Origin: an uncultured Alphaproteobacteria bacterium | GTDB lineage: Bacteria; Pseudomonadota; Alphaproteobacteria; Rhizobiales; Ancalomicrobiaceae | NCBI GenBank assembly: GCA_937864925.1 | Contig: CALMFH010000254.1 | Coordinates: 1 to 64,000, forward strand | Length of the DNA stretch: 64,000 nt | Direction of reading: 5' to 3' | Shown here: one piece after another, positions 39,001 to 47,646 of the stretch | Position numbering within the stretch: the stretch's first letter is position 1 | Layout of the letters: each line of letters begins with the position of its first letter | Position numbers and translations under genes: made by a program | Notes under the pieces: generated by a model | Told to the model about the DNA's origin: nothing | What the model saw: the letters and a program-made list of their open reading frames with translations, nothing else | The model's database searches: none

Positions 39001-40368
39001 ATGGCGTCCGACATTCTGATCGTCGACGACGAGAACGACATCCGCGAGCTGGTCTCCGGCATTCTCGAAGACGAAGGCCACGGCACCCGTACCGCCGCCA
39101 ACAGCGACGAGTGCCTCGCCGCGATCGAGAAGCGACGTCCGTCGCTGATCTTCCTCGACATCTGGATGCAGGGCAGCCGGCTCGACGGCCTCGCGCTGCT
39201 CGACGTCGTCAAGAGCCAGCATCCCGACATGCCGGTGGTGATCATCTCCGGCCACGGCAACGTCGAGACCGCGGTCTCGGCGATCAAGCGTGGCGCCTAC
39301 GACTACATCGAGAAGCCGTTCAAGGCGGATCGCCTGGTGCTGATCGCCGAACGGGCGCTGGAGGCCTCGAAGCTCCGCCGCGAGGTCAAGGAACTCAGAG
39401 AGAAGTCGAGCGATTCGTCCGAACTGCTGGGCGGCTCCTCGGTGGTCAATCAGTTGCGCCAGCAGATCGATCGGGTGGCACCGACCAACAGCCGCATCCT
39501 CATCACCGGCCCGTCCGGTGCCGGCAAGGAGCTGGCGGCACGGATGATCCACCAGACCTCGCATCGGGTGAGCGGGCCGTTCGTCGTGCTCAACGCTGCG
39601 GCGATCACGCCGGAGCGGATGGAGACCGAACTCTTCGGCGTCGAGGAGGAGGGCGGGTCGAGCCGTAAGATCGGCGCGCTCGAACAGGCGCACGGCGGTA
39701 CGCTCTACCTCGACGAGGTCGCCGACATGCCGCGCGAGACCCAGTCGAAGATCCTGCGTGTCCTGGTCGAGCAGAGTTTCGCGCGTGTCGGCGGCTCGAC
39801 GCGGGTGCAGGTCGACGTGCGGCTGATCTCGTCGACGGCGCGCGACCTGCCGCGCGAGATCCAGGACGGGCGCTTCCGCGAGGATCTCTTCCACCGTCTC
39901 GCCGTGGTGCCGATCCGCGTGCCGGCGCTGGCCGAGCGGCGTGACGACATCCCGATGCTGGTCGAGAACTTCATGGACCAGATCTCGCGCACCACCGGCC
40001 TGCCGATCCGCCGTATCGGCGAGGACGCCATGGCGGTGCTGCAGGCGCACGACTGGCCGGGCAACATTCGCCAGCTCCGCAACAACGTCGAGCGGCTGAT
40101 GATCCTCACCCGCGGCGATCCGGAGGCGGTGATCACCGCCGATCTGTTGCCGGCCGAGATCGGTGCCATGCTGCCGTCGCTGCCGACCACCACCGGCGGT
40201 GAACATCTGATGAGCCTGCCGTTGCGCGACGCACGTGAGATCTTCGAGCGCGAGTATCTCGTCGCCCAGATCAACCGCTTCGGCGGCAACATCTCGCGCA
40301 CCGCCGAATTCGTCGGCATGGAGCGCTCGGCGCTGCATCGCAAGCTGAAGTCCCTCGGCGTCGGCTGA
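39001..40368 (+). CDS. ntrX: Response regulator NtrX
   Basis: Response regulator partner of NtrY. 455 residues. The receiver domain has acidic pair Asp9-Asp10 and phospho-acceptor Asp53 (FLDIWMQG). The AAA+ domain has Walker A GPSGAGKE and Walker B GTLYLDEVADMP. The GAFTGA loop needed for sigma-54 contact is absent: the corresponding segment reads TELFGVEEEGGSSRKIGALEQ. This is known for alphaproteobacterial NtrX, which is thought not to act as a standard sigma-54 activator. A C-terminal Fis helix (FVGMERSALHRKLKSLG) binds DNA. Confidence 0.96.
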   Translation: MASDILIVDDENDIRELVSGILEDEGHGTRTAANSDECLAAIEKRRPSLIFLDIWMQGSRLDGLALLDVVKSQHPDMPVVIISGHGNVETAVSAIKRGAYDYIEKPFKADRLVLIAERALEASKLRREVKELREKSSDSSELLGGSSVVNQLRQQIDRVAPTNSRILITGPSGAGKELAARMIHQTSHRVSGPFVVLNAAAITPERMETELFGVEEEGGSSRKIGALEQAHGGTLYLDEVADMPRETQSKILRVLVEQSFARVGGSTRVQVDVRLISSTARDLPREIQDGRFREDLFHRLAVVPIRVPALAERRDDIPMLVENFMDQISRTTGLPIRRIGEDAMAVLQAHDWPGNIRQLRNNVERLMILTRGDPEAVITADLLPAEIGAMLPSLPTTTGGEHLMSLPLRDAREIFEREYLVAQINRFGGNISRTAEFVGMERSALHRKLKSLGVG

Positions 40369-40407
40369 CCGAACGCCGACGTCCCCGGAACCACGAAGGA
40401 ACCCGTC

Positions 40408-41313
40408 ATGAGCCGCATCGCCTACGTGAACGGCCGCTATCTGCCCCACTCGGCCGCGGCCGTGCACATCGAGGATCGCGGCTTCCAGTTCGCCGACGCG
40501 GTCTACGAGGTCTGCGAGATCCGCGACGGGGCGCTCGTCGACCCGACGCTGCATTTCGAGCGGCTGGAGCGGTCGCTGCGCGAACTGGCGATCGCGGTGC
40601 CGACGAGCCGGTCGGCGATGCTGGTGGTGATGCGCCGGGTGGCGGCGCTCAACCGGGTCCACGACGGCTCGCTCTACATCCAGGTATCGCGCGGTCAGGC
40701 GCGACGCGACCATGTCTTCCCCTCTCCGGCGGTGCCGCCGACGGTGGTGATGACGGCGAAGCCGGTGGCGCGCGCCAAGGGCGAGGCACTCGCCGAGCAG
40801 GGCATCAAGGTGATCACCGTGCCGGAGAACCGCTGGAGCCGGGTCGACATCAAGAGCGTGTCGCTCTTGCCCAATTGCCTCGCCAAACAGGCGGCGAAGG
40901 AGGCGGGAGCGCGCGAGGCGTGGTTCGTCGACGCGAACGGGTGCGTCACCGAGGGTGGATCGACCAACGCCTGGATCGTCACCCGCGACGGTGTACTGGT
41001 CACCCGGCCGGCCGAATACGGCATCCTGCGCGGCATCACCCGCACCGTCACCCTGAAGGTGGCGGCGAAACTCGGGCTGAAGGTCGAGGAACGAGCCTTC
41101 TCGGTGGAGGAGGCCAAGCACGCTCGCGAAGCCTTCGTCACCGCGGCGACGACGCTGGTGATGCCGGTCGTCGCCGTCGACGACGCACCGATCGGCAACG
41201 GTGCGCCCGGCACGACCGCGCTCGCGCTACGCCACGCTTTCCACGATTCCACCGAGATGGTGCCCGTCCACACCGCCGCTCGACACCTGTGGCCGAGATC
41301 ACACGCCGGGTGA
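40408..41313 (+). CDS. dat: D-amino-acid aminotransferase (class IV)
   Basis: PLP-dependent fold-type IV transaminase, probably interconverting D-alanine and D-glutamate. 301 residues with a GAAGGA Shine-Dalgarno. Motifs include HIEDRGFQFADAVYEVCEI near residue 21, RWSRVDIKSVSLLPNCLAKQ near residue 145 with the PLP lysine in IKSVSLL, VTEGGSTNAWIV near residue 180 and GILRGITRTVTL. Branched-chain aminotransferases and 4-amino-4-deoxychorismate lyase share the fold, so the exact substrate is less sure than the class. A class IV aminotransferase between ntrX and hfq is common in Hyphomicrobiales. Confidence 0.86.
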   Translation: MSRIAYVNGRYLPHSAAAVHIEDRGFQFADAVYEVCEIRDGALVDPTLHFERLERSLRELAIAVPTSRSAMLVVMRRVAALNRVHDGSLYIQVSRGQARRDHVFPSPAVPPTVVMTAKPVARAKGEALAEQGIKVITVPENRWSRVDIKSVSLLPNCLAKQAAKEAGAREAWFVDANGCVTEGGSTNAWIVTRDGVLVTRPAEYGILRGITRTVTLKVAAKLGLKVEERAFSVEEAKHAREAFVTAATTLVMPVVAVDDAPIGNGAPGTTALALRHAFHDSTEMVPVHTAARHLWPRSHAG

Positions 41314-41395
41314 CCGAATGCACCGGAATGCCCCCGCTCGCGCCGTCGTGAACGGTTCTGCGCAAGAAATGGCCATGATTGCGACTTCATGGGGA

Positions 41396-41423
41396 TTGCC
41401 GCATTGCGGCGACCACCTATCAT
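41396..41423 (+). promoter_or_regulatory. Candidate promoter of hfq
   Basis: TTGCCG (41396-41401), a 16-base spacer and TATCAT (41418-41423) precede an approximately 100-base leader that carries a hairpin and a minicistron. The -10 matches five of six consensus bases. Confidence 0.45.
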
Positions 41424-41465
41424 TTCCCATGCTTGGCGGAGTTTCCGCGTCGCCGCGGAAGAACA

Positions 41466-41488
41466 TCCCACTCGAAAGTGAAGTGGGA
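41466..41488 (+). other. Hairpin in the hfq leader
   Basis: A 7-bp stem TCCCACT/AGTGGGA with a 9-base loop lies just upstream of the minicistron and its ribosome site. The right arm overlaps the GGGAGA that would serve the minicistron, so folding could affect its translation. The structure is drawn by hand and no energy was computed. Confidence 0.4.
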
Positions 41489-41497
41489 GACGATAAC

Positions 41498-41524
41498 ATG
41501 AGAACGTACCGAAAAAAGGTCTAA
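41498..41524 (+). CDS. Eight-codon leader minicistron before hfq
   Basis: ATG at 41498 opens an 8-residue frame (MRTYRKKV) ending in TAA at 41522-41524, four bases before the hfq ATG. A GGGAGA Shine-Dalgarno lies 9 bases upstream. Four of the eight residues are basic. It could couple translation into hfq or be chance; only comparison with related genomes can decide. Confidence 0.3.
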   Translation: MRTYRKKV

Positions 41525-41528
41525 GAAC

Positions 41529-41768
41529 ATGGCGGACCGCGCTCCGAACCTCCAGGACACGTTCCTCAACTTCGTTCGAAAGAACAAGACTCCCGTCACC
41601 ATCTTTCTGATCAACGGGGTCAAGCTGCAGGGCGTGGTCACCTGGTTCGACAACTTCTGTGTGTTGCTGCGTCGTGACGGACATTCGCAGCTGGTCTACA
41701 AACATGCGATCTCCACGGTGATGCCCGGCGGGCCGGTGCAGCTGTTCGAGCCGTCCGAGGACGCATGA
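41529..41768 (+). CDS. hfq: RNA chaperone Hfq
   Basis: Hexameric Sm-like protein that pairs small RNAs with mRNAs. 79 residues, the short alphaproteobacterial form. Sm1 and Sm2 motifs are intact: [27 protein letters not shown] and [10 protein letters not shown], with the proximal-site KH in VYKHAIST. There is no extended C-terminal tail. It overlaps hflX by four bases (ATGA), as in many proteobacteria. Confidence 0.97.
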   Translation: MADRAPNLQDTFLNFVRKNKTPVTIFLINGVKLQGVVTWFDNFCVLLRRDGHSQLVYKHAISTVMPGGPVQLFEPSEDA

Positions 41769-43252
41769 CGAGGGGCGACATGCCCTCGAGCCACATCGAC
41801 GACGACGACGACGAGGTCGGGGTGGAGCGGCGCAACGAGCGCGCCCGCAAGGGTGTCGCGCGCGATGCGGCGCCGACCCGGACGTTGGTGGTCGTGCCGT
41901 GGCGAGCCGAGCGGCCGGCACGCGGGGAGGGGGGCGACACGACGCCCCGCTCACTCGATGCGCGGGTCGAGGAGGCGGTCGGCCTCGCCCGCGCCATCGA
42001 ACTCGACGTGGTGGCGAACCCGTCGGTGCGGATCACCGAGCCGAAGCCGGCCACCCTGATCGGTCAGGGCAAGGTGGAGGAGCTGAAGCGGGCGATCGAG
42101 GACGAGAAGATCGAACTGGTCGTCGTCGATCATCCGCTGTCACCGATCCAACAGCGCAATCTGGAGAAGACCTGGGACGCCAAGGTACTCGACCGCACCG
42201 GTCTGATCCTCGAGATCTTCGGCGAGCGGGCTCACACCAAGGAGGGACGCCTCCAGGTCGAGCTCGCCCATCTGACCTATCAGAAGAGCCGTCTGGTACG
42301 CTCGTGGACCCACCTCGAGCGCCAACGCGGCGGTTTCGGCTTCCTCGGCGGTCCCGGCGAGACCCAGATCGAGGCCGACCGGCGGCAGATCCAGGAACGC
42401 ATCGCCCGGCTCGAACGGGAGCTCGAGAGCGTCGCGCGCACTCGGGCACTGCATCGCAAGAACCGCAAGAAGGTGCCGCATCCGATCGTCGCGCTGGTCG
42501 GCTACACAAATGCCGGCAAGTCGACGCTGTTCAACCGGCTGACCGAGGCCCAGGTCTTCGCCAAGGACCTGCTCTTCGCCACTCTCGACCCGACCTTGCG
42601 CAAGGTGCGGCTGCCGCATGGTGGCGACGTCATCCTTTCCGACACCGTCGGCTTCGTCTCCGACCTGCCGACGACGTTGGTCGCGGCCTTCCGGGCGACG
42701 CTCGAGGAGGTGATCGAGGCCGACCTGATCCTCCACGTCCGCGACATCGCCCACGAGGACACCGGCCCACAGGCCAAGGACGTGGCGAACGTCCTCTCCC
42801 AGCTCGGCATCGACCCCGACGACCGCGACCGTGTCATCGAGGTGTGGAACAAGATCGACAGGCTCGAAGCCGCTCACCGCGCCGAGTTGCTCGCCGAGGG
42901 CGCACGGCCGGCGCTCGATGCTCCGACCGCCATCCCCTGTTCGGCGGTGACGGGGGAGGGCGTCGCCGCCCTCCTCGATCTGATCGAGGAGCGGCTCAAC
43001 CGCGGCCGCGCCGTCTTCCGGGTCGAGATCCCGGTCGCGCAGGGCGAGCTGGTCGCTTGGCTACATCGCAACGCCGAGGTGGTCGAGCGGGTCGACGGCG
43101 AAGACGTTGTGTCGCTGCGCCTCAGGGTGCCGGAGAAGGCGCTGGACCATTTTCGAACGCGCGCCGGGCGGTTCATCCGCGAGGTGCGAGGGAAGGTGGT
43201 GGATCGCGACGAACCCGAAGCGACGGGCGGCGGGTACGATCCGCTCGGGTGA
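41765..43252 (+). CDS. hflX: GTPase HflX
   Basis: Ribosome-associated GTPase that splits 70S or 100S particles under stress. 495 residues. The N-terminal acidic segment (DDDDDE near residue 12) is followed by the HflX domain ([58 protein letters not shown]) and the G domain (G1 [10 protein letters not shown]3 DTVGFV, G4 NKID). The C-terminal domain is complete. The start overlaps the hfq stop. Confidence 0.96.
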   Translation: MTRGDMPSSHIDDDDDEVGVERRNERARKGVARDAAPTRTLVVVPWRAERPARGEGGDTTPRSLDARVEEAVGLARAIELDVVANPSVRITEPKPATLIGQGKVEELKRAIEDEKIELVVVDHPLSPIQQRNLEKTWDAKVLDRTGLILEIFGERAHTKEGRLQVELAHLTYQKSRLVRSWTHLERQRGGFGFLGGPGETQIEADRRQIQERIARLERELESVARTRALHRKNRKKVPHPIVALVGYTNAGKSTLFNRLTEAQVFAKDLLFATLDPTLRKVRLPHGGDVILSDTVGFVSDLPTTLVAAFRATLEEVIEADLILHVRDIAHEDTGPQAKDVANVLSQLGIDPDDRDRVIEVWNKIDRLEAAHRAELLAEGARPALDAPTAIPCSAVTGEGVAALLDLIEERLNRGRAVFRVEIPVAQGELVAWLHRNAEVVERVDGEDVVSLRLRVPEKALDHFRTRAGRFIREVRGKVVDRDEPEATGGGYDPLG

Positions 43253-43280
43253 TCTTCGCATCTCGCGCCGGGAGGGCATC

Positions 43281-43487
43281 ATGGACGACTTCGGCCGGTA
43301 CGGATTGGCGCGTCGCGACCTCGACCGGGGCGGACCCGAGATGGTCCTCGTCGTCACCGAACAACCGGTCTCTCGCGCCCGGATGAATGCCCTGGCGATC
43401 GACTACGACCGCGTCGAACTCGAGAACGACCCGGACAGCCCCTATCGCTGGTTCGTGGTGCGGCTGGCAGACGGCGAGGCGACATGA
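43281..43487 (+). CDS. Small hypothetical protein
   Basis: 68 residues from an ATG with a GGGAGG Shine-Dalgarno, 28 bases after hflX. The sequence (MDDFGRYGLARRDLDRGG, then VLVVTEQPVSRARMNALAIDYDRVELENDPDSPYRWFVVRLADGE) looks like a folded acidic protein with alternating beta-like segments; no signal peptide, no cysteines. I do not recognise a family. The good ribosome site and sensible composition make it a probable gene. Confidence 0.55.
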   Translation: MDDFGRYGLARRDLDRGGPEMVLVVTEQPVSRARMNALAIDYDRVELENDPDSPYRWFVVRLADGEAT

Positions 43488-43504
43488 GCCCGCCGGGGCC
43501 GAAT

Positions 43505-43556
43505 GCGTGGACCCGCCCCGACGTCCGCATGCGTGGACCTGCCCCGACGCCCGCGC
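43505..43556. repeat. 26-base imperfect tandem duplication
   Basis: Two adjacent 26-base units (43505-43530 and 43531-43556) match at 22 of 26 positions. They lie between the small ORF and the convergent autotransporter gene and run into the hairpin at 43548-43572. Probably a local slippage duplication. Confidence 0.7.
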
Positions 43557-43572
43557 CGGCATTCCGCGGGCG
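43548..43572. terminator. GC-rich hairpin between convergent genes
   Basis: An 8-bp stem CGCCCGCG/CGCGGGCG with a 9-base loop lies 60 bases after the small ORF stop and 94 bases after the autotransporter stop on the other strand. It could terminate either. No U-run is present. Confidence 0.35.
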
Positions 43573-43665
43573 CGATCCCGAGGGTGACGAAGCGGAATGC
43601 GAGGACACTCGTGCCGCGCCATCCACCCGAGAGAGGACGGTCGCGGCACGGTTCTCGGCGTGCGA

Positions 43666-45537
43666 TCAGAACGGCATCTTCACCCGGATCTGGCCCGTAT
43701 GGGAGGTGCCGGCGCCGTCGTTGAGGGCGGTGCCGTAGGCCAGCGTCAGGGAAACCTTGTCGTTGACCTTGGCGTCGTAGCCGACCTTGAAGTTCAGGCC
43801 TCGTCCGGTGAAACCATCGACGTTGCCGACGAACGGCTTCGCGGTGTTGCCGACCAAACTGGCGAGCACACCGTCGTGGTTCTCGGCGAGAGCATGTTCG
43901 TAACCGATTTCGCCGTAGGCGCGGCCGTTCGTACCGAAGAGGTCGGCCAGCGTCGAGGCCCTCAGGCGCACGCCGCCCAGAACGGCTTCGGACGAGCGGT
44001 CGCGGTACGACATGGCGAGGAGCGCCCCGGTCTCCGTGTAACCGGAGACGTCGGCACGCACGTACTGAACGCGGGCCGAGGGCACCCAGGTGACCCCACC
44101 GGTGCGCGCCATGAAGCCGGATTCGATCGCGGCGGACCACTGAGTCGCCGACGTCGAGCCCCGGGCATCGAGCGGCCCGAAGCCGGTCGCACGCCGCAGG
44201 TCGTCGAAGCCCATCCAGGACGCACCGAGGGTGCCGGACATGAAGAACGCGTCGGCGGTGTAGTTGGCGTAGACGTCACCGTCGAAGGACAGGAGATCCG
44301 ATCGCATCGCGCCACCCAGTCGACCGACGCCGAAGCCGGCGGACGCACCGAGCAGCAGGTTCGAGGACACCGCCTGATCGAGCCCGATGCGCATGCCGCC
44401 GGTCGTGTGGTCGTAGGCGGCGACGTCGCCGCGCGCGCCCATCACTCCACGGTTGCCGGTCGCGGTGACCCAGAGGCCGTTGCTGCGCTGATACTGGCCC
44501 TCGCTGTAGCCCATGGCGCGGTCGAGCACGTCGTCGGCGGCGGCGAGGCGGCCACGAATCGCCACATCGCCGAGCACCGCCGCATCGGCGGCCGAGGCGC
44601 CGGGCATGAGCAACAGGGCAGCGTAGGTGGCCACCCACTGATGGCCCCGCGCGGTCGGGTGCACGCCGTCCCAGAACAGGTAGCTGTTCTGCACGGAGGT
44701 CGTTCCGGTGACGCAGGCGAGGGTGGCGAGACAGGAGTTCGTCACGTTGGAGAAGCCGTAGGCCGCTGGATTGGCGCGAATGACGTTCAGCGCCGCGGCC
44801 AGGTCCATCTGGACGATGTTGGTGTTCGGGTTGGCGAGCGCCAACGACTGCAGTTGCGTGGCCAGCGACTGATTGAAGATCGTCGTGGCGAGCGTCCCGG
44901 CGCCGGCTGTCACCGGGGAACCGTTGTAGGACGGCGTGACGCCGAGATCCGGCAGGTTGGAGACGAGGATCCGCCCGGCACCCGCGGTGGCCACCGTCTG
45001 AGTGATCGTGGCCATGTCGGTCGCGGCGGCGAGAGACGTCGTGCTGATGCCGGTCGGCGTGGCACCCGGGCCGGCGATGGTGAAGTACTGGAAGATGTTG
45101 TTGGCACCGCCGAGCAGCGTCACCGTATCGGCGGCGCCGAAGGTGCCACCGAGCGCGAGATAGGTCCCCAGCTGCGTCGGCAACGACGGGATCGGGCCGT
45201 TCAGATTGGCGGCGTTGTCGGTTCGGGCGCCGCCGAAGGCGACATTGACGTTGCCGGTCACCGGTCCACCGAGGAACGGCTGGTTCATCGTACCGGCCAT
45301 CAACTCCGTCCAGACCGGACCATTGGAGAAGCGGCCGCTGTAATAGGGCGCCGGCGGGCTGCCGGTGAGGCCGTGGAGATTGCCGTTGTCGGACAGGCTG
45401 TCACCGATGGTGACGAAGCGACCGCCGGCCGGCAGCGTGACCTGTTGCGCCTGGGCGACGGTCGGCAGAACCGCGAGCGTCAGAGCCAGACCGAAAGCCG
45501 GCGCGACGTGCGAACGTACCCGAACAACGCGAGACAT
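43666..45537 (-). CDS. GDSL-family esterase autotransporter (EstA/ApeE-like)
   Basis: Predicted outer-membrane esterase displayed on the cell surface. 623 residues with a GGAGGGAG Shine-Dalgarno. The signal peptide ends at about residue 30 (TVAQA/QQV). The SGNH hydrolase passenger has the catalytic serine at residue 47 in IGDSLSDNGN, block III GGANN (TVTLLGGANNIF) and block V WDGVHPTARGH. From about residue 350 to the end is a 12-strand-type autotransporter barrel with alternating patterns, ending in the outer-membrane signature Phe (RVKMPF). The nearest known types are EstA of Pseudomonas and ApeE of Salmonella. It separates hflX from mazG, which are normally close neighbours. Confidence 0.9.
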   Translation of the reverse strand: MSRVVRVRSHVAPAFGLALTLAVLPTVAQAQQVTLPAGGRFVTIGDSLSDNGNLHGLTGSPPAPYYSGRFSNGPVWTELMAGTMNQPFLGGPVTGNVNVAFGGARTDNAANLNGPIPSLPTQLGTYLALGGTFGAADTVTLLGGANNIFQYFTIAGPGATPTGISTTSLAAATDMATITQTVATAGAGRILVSNLPDLGVTPSYNGSPVTAGAGTLATTIFNQSLATQLQSLALANPNTNIVQMDLAAALNVIRANPAAYGFSNVTNSCLATLACVTGTTSVQNSYLFWDGVHPTARGHQWVATYAALLLMPGASAADAAVLGDVAIRGRLAAADDVLDRAMGYSEGQYQRSNGLWVTATGNRGVMGARGDVAAYDHTTGGMRIGLDQAVSSNLLLGASAGFGVGRLGGAMRSDLLSFDGDVYANYTADAFFMSGTLGASWMGFDDLRRATGFGPLDARGSTSATQWSAAIESGFMARTGGVTWVPSARVQYVRADVSGYTETGALLAMSYRDRSSEAVLGGVRLRASTLADLFGTNGRAYGEIGYEHALAENHDGVLASLVGNTAKPFVGNVDGFTGRGLNFKVGYDAKVNDKVSLTLAYGTALNDGAGTSHTGQIRVKMPF

Positions 45538-45713
45538 GCGTACTCCCTCCCAACCGACTATTTTCTATTCGACATTTCCGCTCGGAGCGGAAGTCCGCCT
45601 GTCGGTCGGGAGAAGATAACGTCGCGCCGACGCCACCGGAAGGCGAATTCTCGGTGCAGTCGTATACGTTGCGGAAATATTTACGGCGTGACCGCGAGGA
45701 CACGATCCGGACG

Positions 45714-46535
45714 TCACGCCCCCTTCGCCGCCTGCCAGATCTCCTCCATCTCGTCGAGGCTCGCTTCGGCCGGGGTGAGGCCCTTGTCGGCGAGGCGGGC
45801 TTCGATGAAGGCGAAGCGGCGGCGGAACTTCTCGTTGGTACCGCGCAACGCCGCCTCCGGATCGAGCTTCAGGTGGCGGGCGAGGTTCGCGACGGCGAAG
45901 AGCACGTCGCCGAGTTCGTCCTGCTGACGGGCCGAAGACGGGGAGGGGGCATCGATCTCCGCTTCGATCTCGTCGAGTTCCTCGCGGATCTTGGCGAGGA
46001 CGGCGTGCCGGTCGTTCCAGTCGAAGCCGACGGTGCCGGCCTTCTCCTGCAATTTCACCGCGCGGGTCAGGGCCGGCATCCCGGCCCCGATCTCGTCGAG
46101 CAGGCCCTTCGCGACCGGCGGCCGACCTTCGGCGGTGCGACGGGCGGCTTTCGCCGCCTTCTCCTCCGCCTTGATCCGCGCCCAGGCGTCCTGGACGGTC
46201 GCGACCGTCCTGCCGTCGGCGTCGGCGAAGACGTGGGGATGGCGGCGGATCATCTTGGCGGTGATCGCCTCGACCACGGCGCCGAAATCGAAGACGCCGG
46301 CCTCTTCGGCCATGCGGGCGTGGAACACCACCTGGAGCAGGAGATCGCCGAGTTCGTCGCAGAGGTCGTGGAGATCGTCCCGTTCGATCGCGTCGGCGAC
46401 CTCGTAGGCTTCCTCGATGGTGTAGGGCGCGATGGTGGCGAAGCTCTGCTCGAGATCCCACGGGCAGCCGGTCACCGGCGTGCGCAGTGCCGCCATGATC
46501 TCGAGGAGACGCGCGACGTCACGGGAGGGCTTCAT
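45714..46535 (-). CDS. mazG: Nucleoside triphosphate pyrophosphohydrolase MazG
   Basis: Hydrolyses (d)NTPs to monophosphates, a house-cleaning and stringent-response-modulating enzyme. 273 residues from MKPSRDVARLLEIM. Two MazG domains are visible: the first with CPWDLEQSF, EEAYEVADAI and ELGDLLLQVVFHARM, the second near residues 180-240 with KIREELDEIEAEID and DELGDVLFAVANLARH. The metal-binding EEXXE/EXXD pattern is present in both. The long upstream frame is not family sequence. The gene lies 25 bases after the pcm-like gene on the same strand. Confidence 0.95.
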   Translation of the reverse strand: MKPSRDVARLLEIMAALRTPVTGCPWDLEQSFATIAPYTIEEAYEVADAIERDDLHDLCDELGDLLLQVVFHARMAEEAGVFDFGAVVEAITAKMIRRHPHVFADADGRTVATVQDAWARIKAEEKAAKAARRTAEGRPPVAKGLLDEIGAGMPALTRAVKLQEKAGTVGFDWNDRHAVLAKIREELDEIEAEIDAPSPSSARQQDELGDVLFAVANLARHLKLDPEAALRGTNEKFRRRFAFIEARLADKGLTPAEASLDEMEEIWQAAKGA

Positions 46536-46560
46536 GCGGGGACCTCGGATCGTTTCGGGA

Positions 46561-47481
46561 TCACGCCCCGTCGCCGGCGACTCGGGGCGCCGGCGGATCG
46601 TAACAGAGCCCCCAGTCGCTGCCCGCATACCAGCAGCGCGTCGGGTCCGCCGCGGCACCGCGCACCAGGCTCCTGACCCGTCCCCAGCCGCCGCGGCGGA
46701 ACGCCTGATCGAGCAGAGCGCGATCGAGCGACGGCACCGCGGCCGCGTCGCCGTAGACGAAGCTGCAGCGATCGAGGCTGCGGGCGGCGAAGCCGCATCC
46801 GGTGCGCTCGACCAGGATGCCGACGCCCTCGGCGCCTTGCCAATGACGGGTCGCCGAAAGGGCCCCCCGCGGGGTGCAGAGCGGGAAGAGCAAGCGACCA
46901 CCGTCCGCGAGCCGATCGAGCCACGGCGGGGAGGGGGCGGCGATACCGTAGGAGACGTAGATCACGTCCGCCTCGCTCTGCGGCCACTGTCCGCCATCGC
47001 CGGCGATCACCTCGACGGGAGGCCCGTCGGGGAGCGCCGCGGGCAGGGCACGACGCGCGACGGCGGTGAGGTCGGGGTCGATCTCGACCGCGGTCACCCG
47101 TCCTTCGGGGCCGGCGAGCAGCGCCAGGATCGCGGTGTAGTAGCCGGTACCGGCACCGATGTGGACGATGCGCTCGCCGGGCCTCACGCCGAGGGCGGCG
47201 ATCCAGCCGGCGTGGAGCGACGGGCTGCCGTTGTTGACTCCCCGATCGGGCGCGAGCGCCACCAGGACGTCGCGATAGAGCGCCACCGGATCCCCGGTAT
47301 GCTCGATCGTCGTGCCGGTGTAGACGGCCCACGGCGGCGCGAGCAGGAACTCCTCGCGCGCAACGGCGGCGAAGGCCCGTTCGACCGCCGGGTCGTCGAC
47401 TCCGGCGCGGTCGAGCATGGCGCGGGCATAGGCGGGACGCAGCGGCGCCGTGACATCACGTGGGGGTGTCCGGGTCGGCAT
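46561..47481 (-). CDS. Protein-L-isoaspartate O-methyltransferase-like protein
   Basis: SAM-dependent methyltransferase of the PCMT group, whose known members repair isoaspartyl residues. 306 residues from an ATG with a strong GAGGAGG Shine-Dalgarno; an ATG at 47520 would add 13 Arg-rich residues. The SAM-binding motif I is VHIGAGTGYYTAILALL near residue 102, followed by VTAVEIDP and VIAGDGG. The region ahead (RAYARAMLDRAGV, REEFLLAPPWAVY) matches PCMT-like N-termini. It is about 90 residues longer than classical Pcm, with a C-terminal extension rich in Arg/Trp/Gly. The actual substrate is uncertain. Confidence 0.8.
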   Translation of the reverse strand: MPTRTPPRDVTAPLRPAYARAMLDRAGVDDPAVERAFAAVAREEFLLAPPWAVYTGTTIEHTGDPVALYRDVLVALAPDRGVNNGSPSLHAGWIAALGVRPGERIVHIGAGTGYYTAILALLAGPEGRVTAVEIDPDLTAVARRALPAALPDGPPVEVIAGDGGQWPQSEADVIYVSYGIAAPSPPWLDRLADGGRLLFPLCTPRGALSATRHWQGAEGVGILVERTGCGFAARSLDRCSFVYGDAAAVPSLDRALLDQAFRRGGWGRVRSLVRGAAADPTRCWYAGSDWGLCYDPPAPRVAGDGA

Positions 47482-47646
47482 CGGTCGCCTCCTCGATCGG
47501 CGGGCTTCGACTGTTCCCATCGGTAATTCTTACAGGAGTCGCGACGTTCGGGCATCCGCAGGAGCACGAAAGGTGAGGGCGGGTCGGGCACGCCGTGATA
47601 GAAGGGGCGGCGATCGGACGGTGCCGCCCCGATCGAGAGGACCGTC

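Noticed and set aside
43597-45927. 776-codon plus-strand open frame opposite the GDSL autotransporter
   Set aside because: The minus-strand protein has a signal peptide, SGNH motifs and a barrel ending in Phe; the plus-strand frame is Arg/Gly/His-rich without structure.
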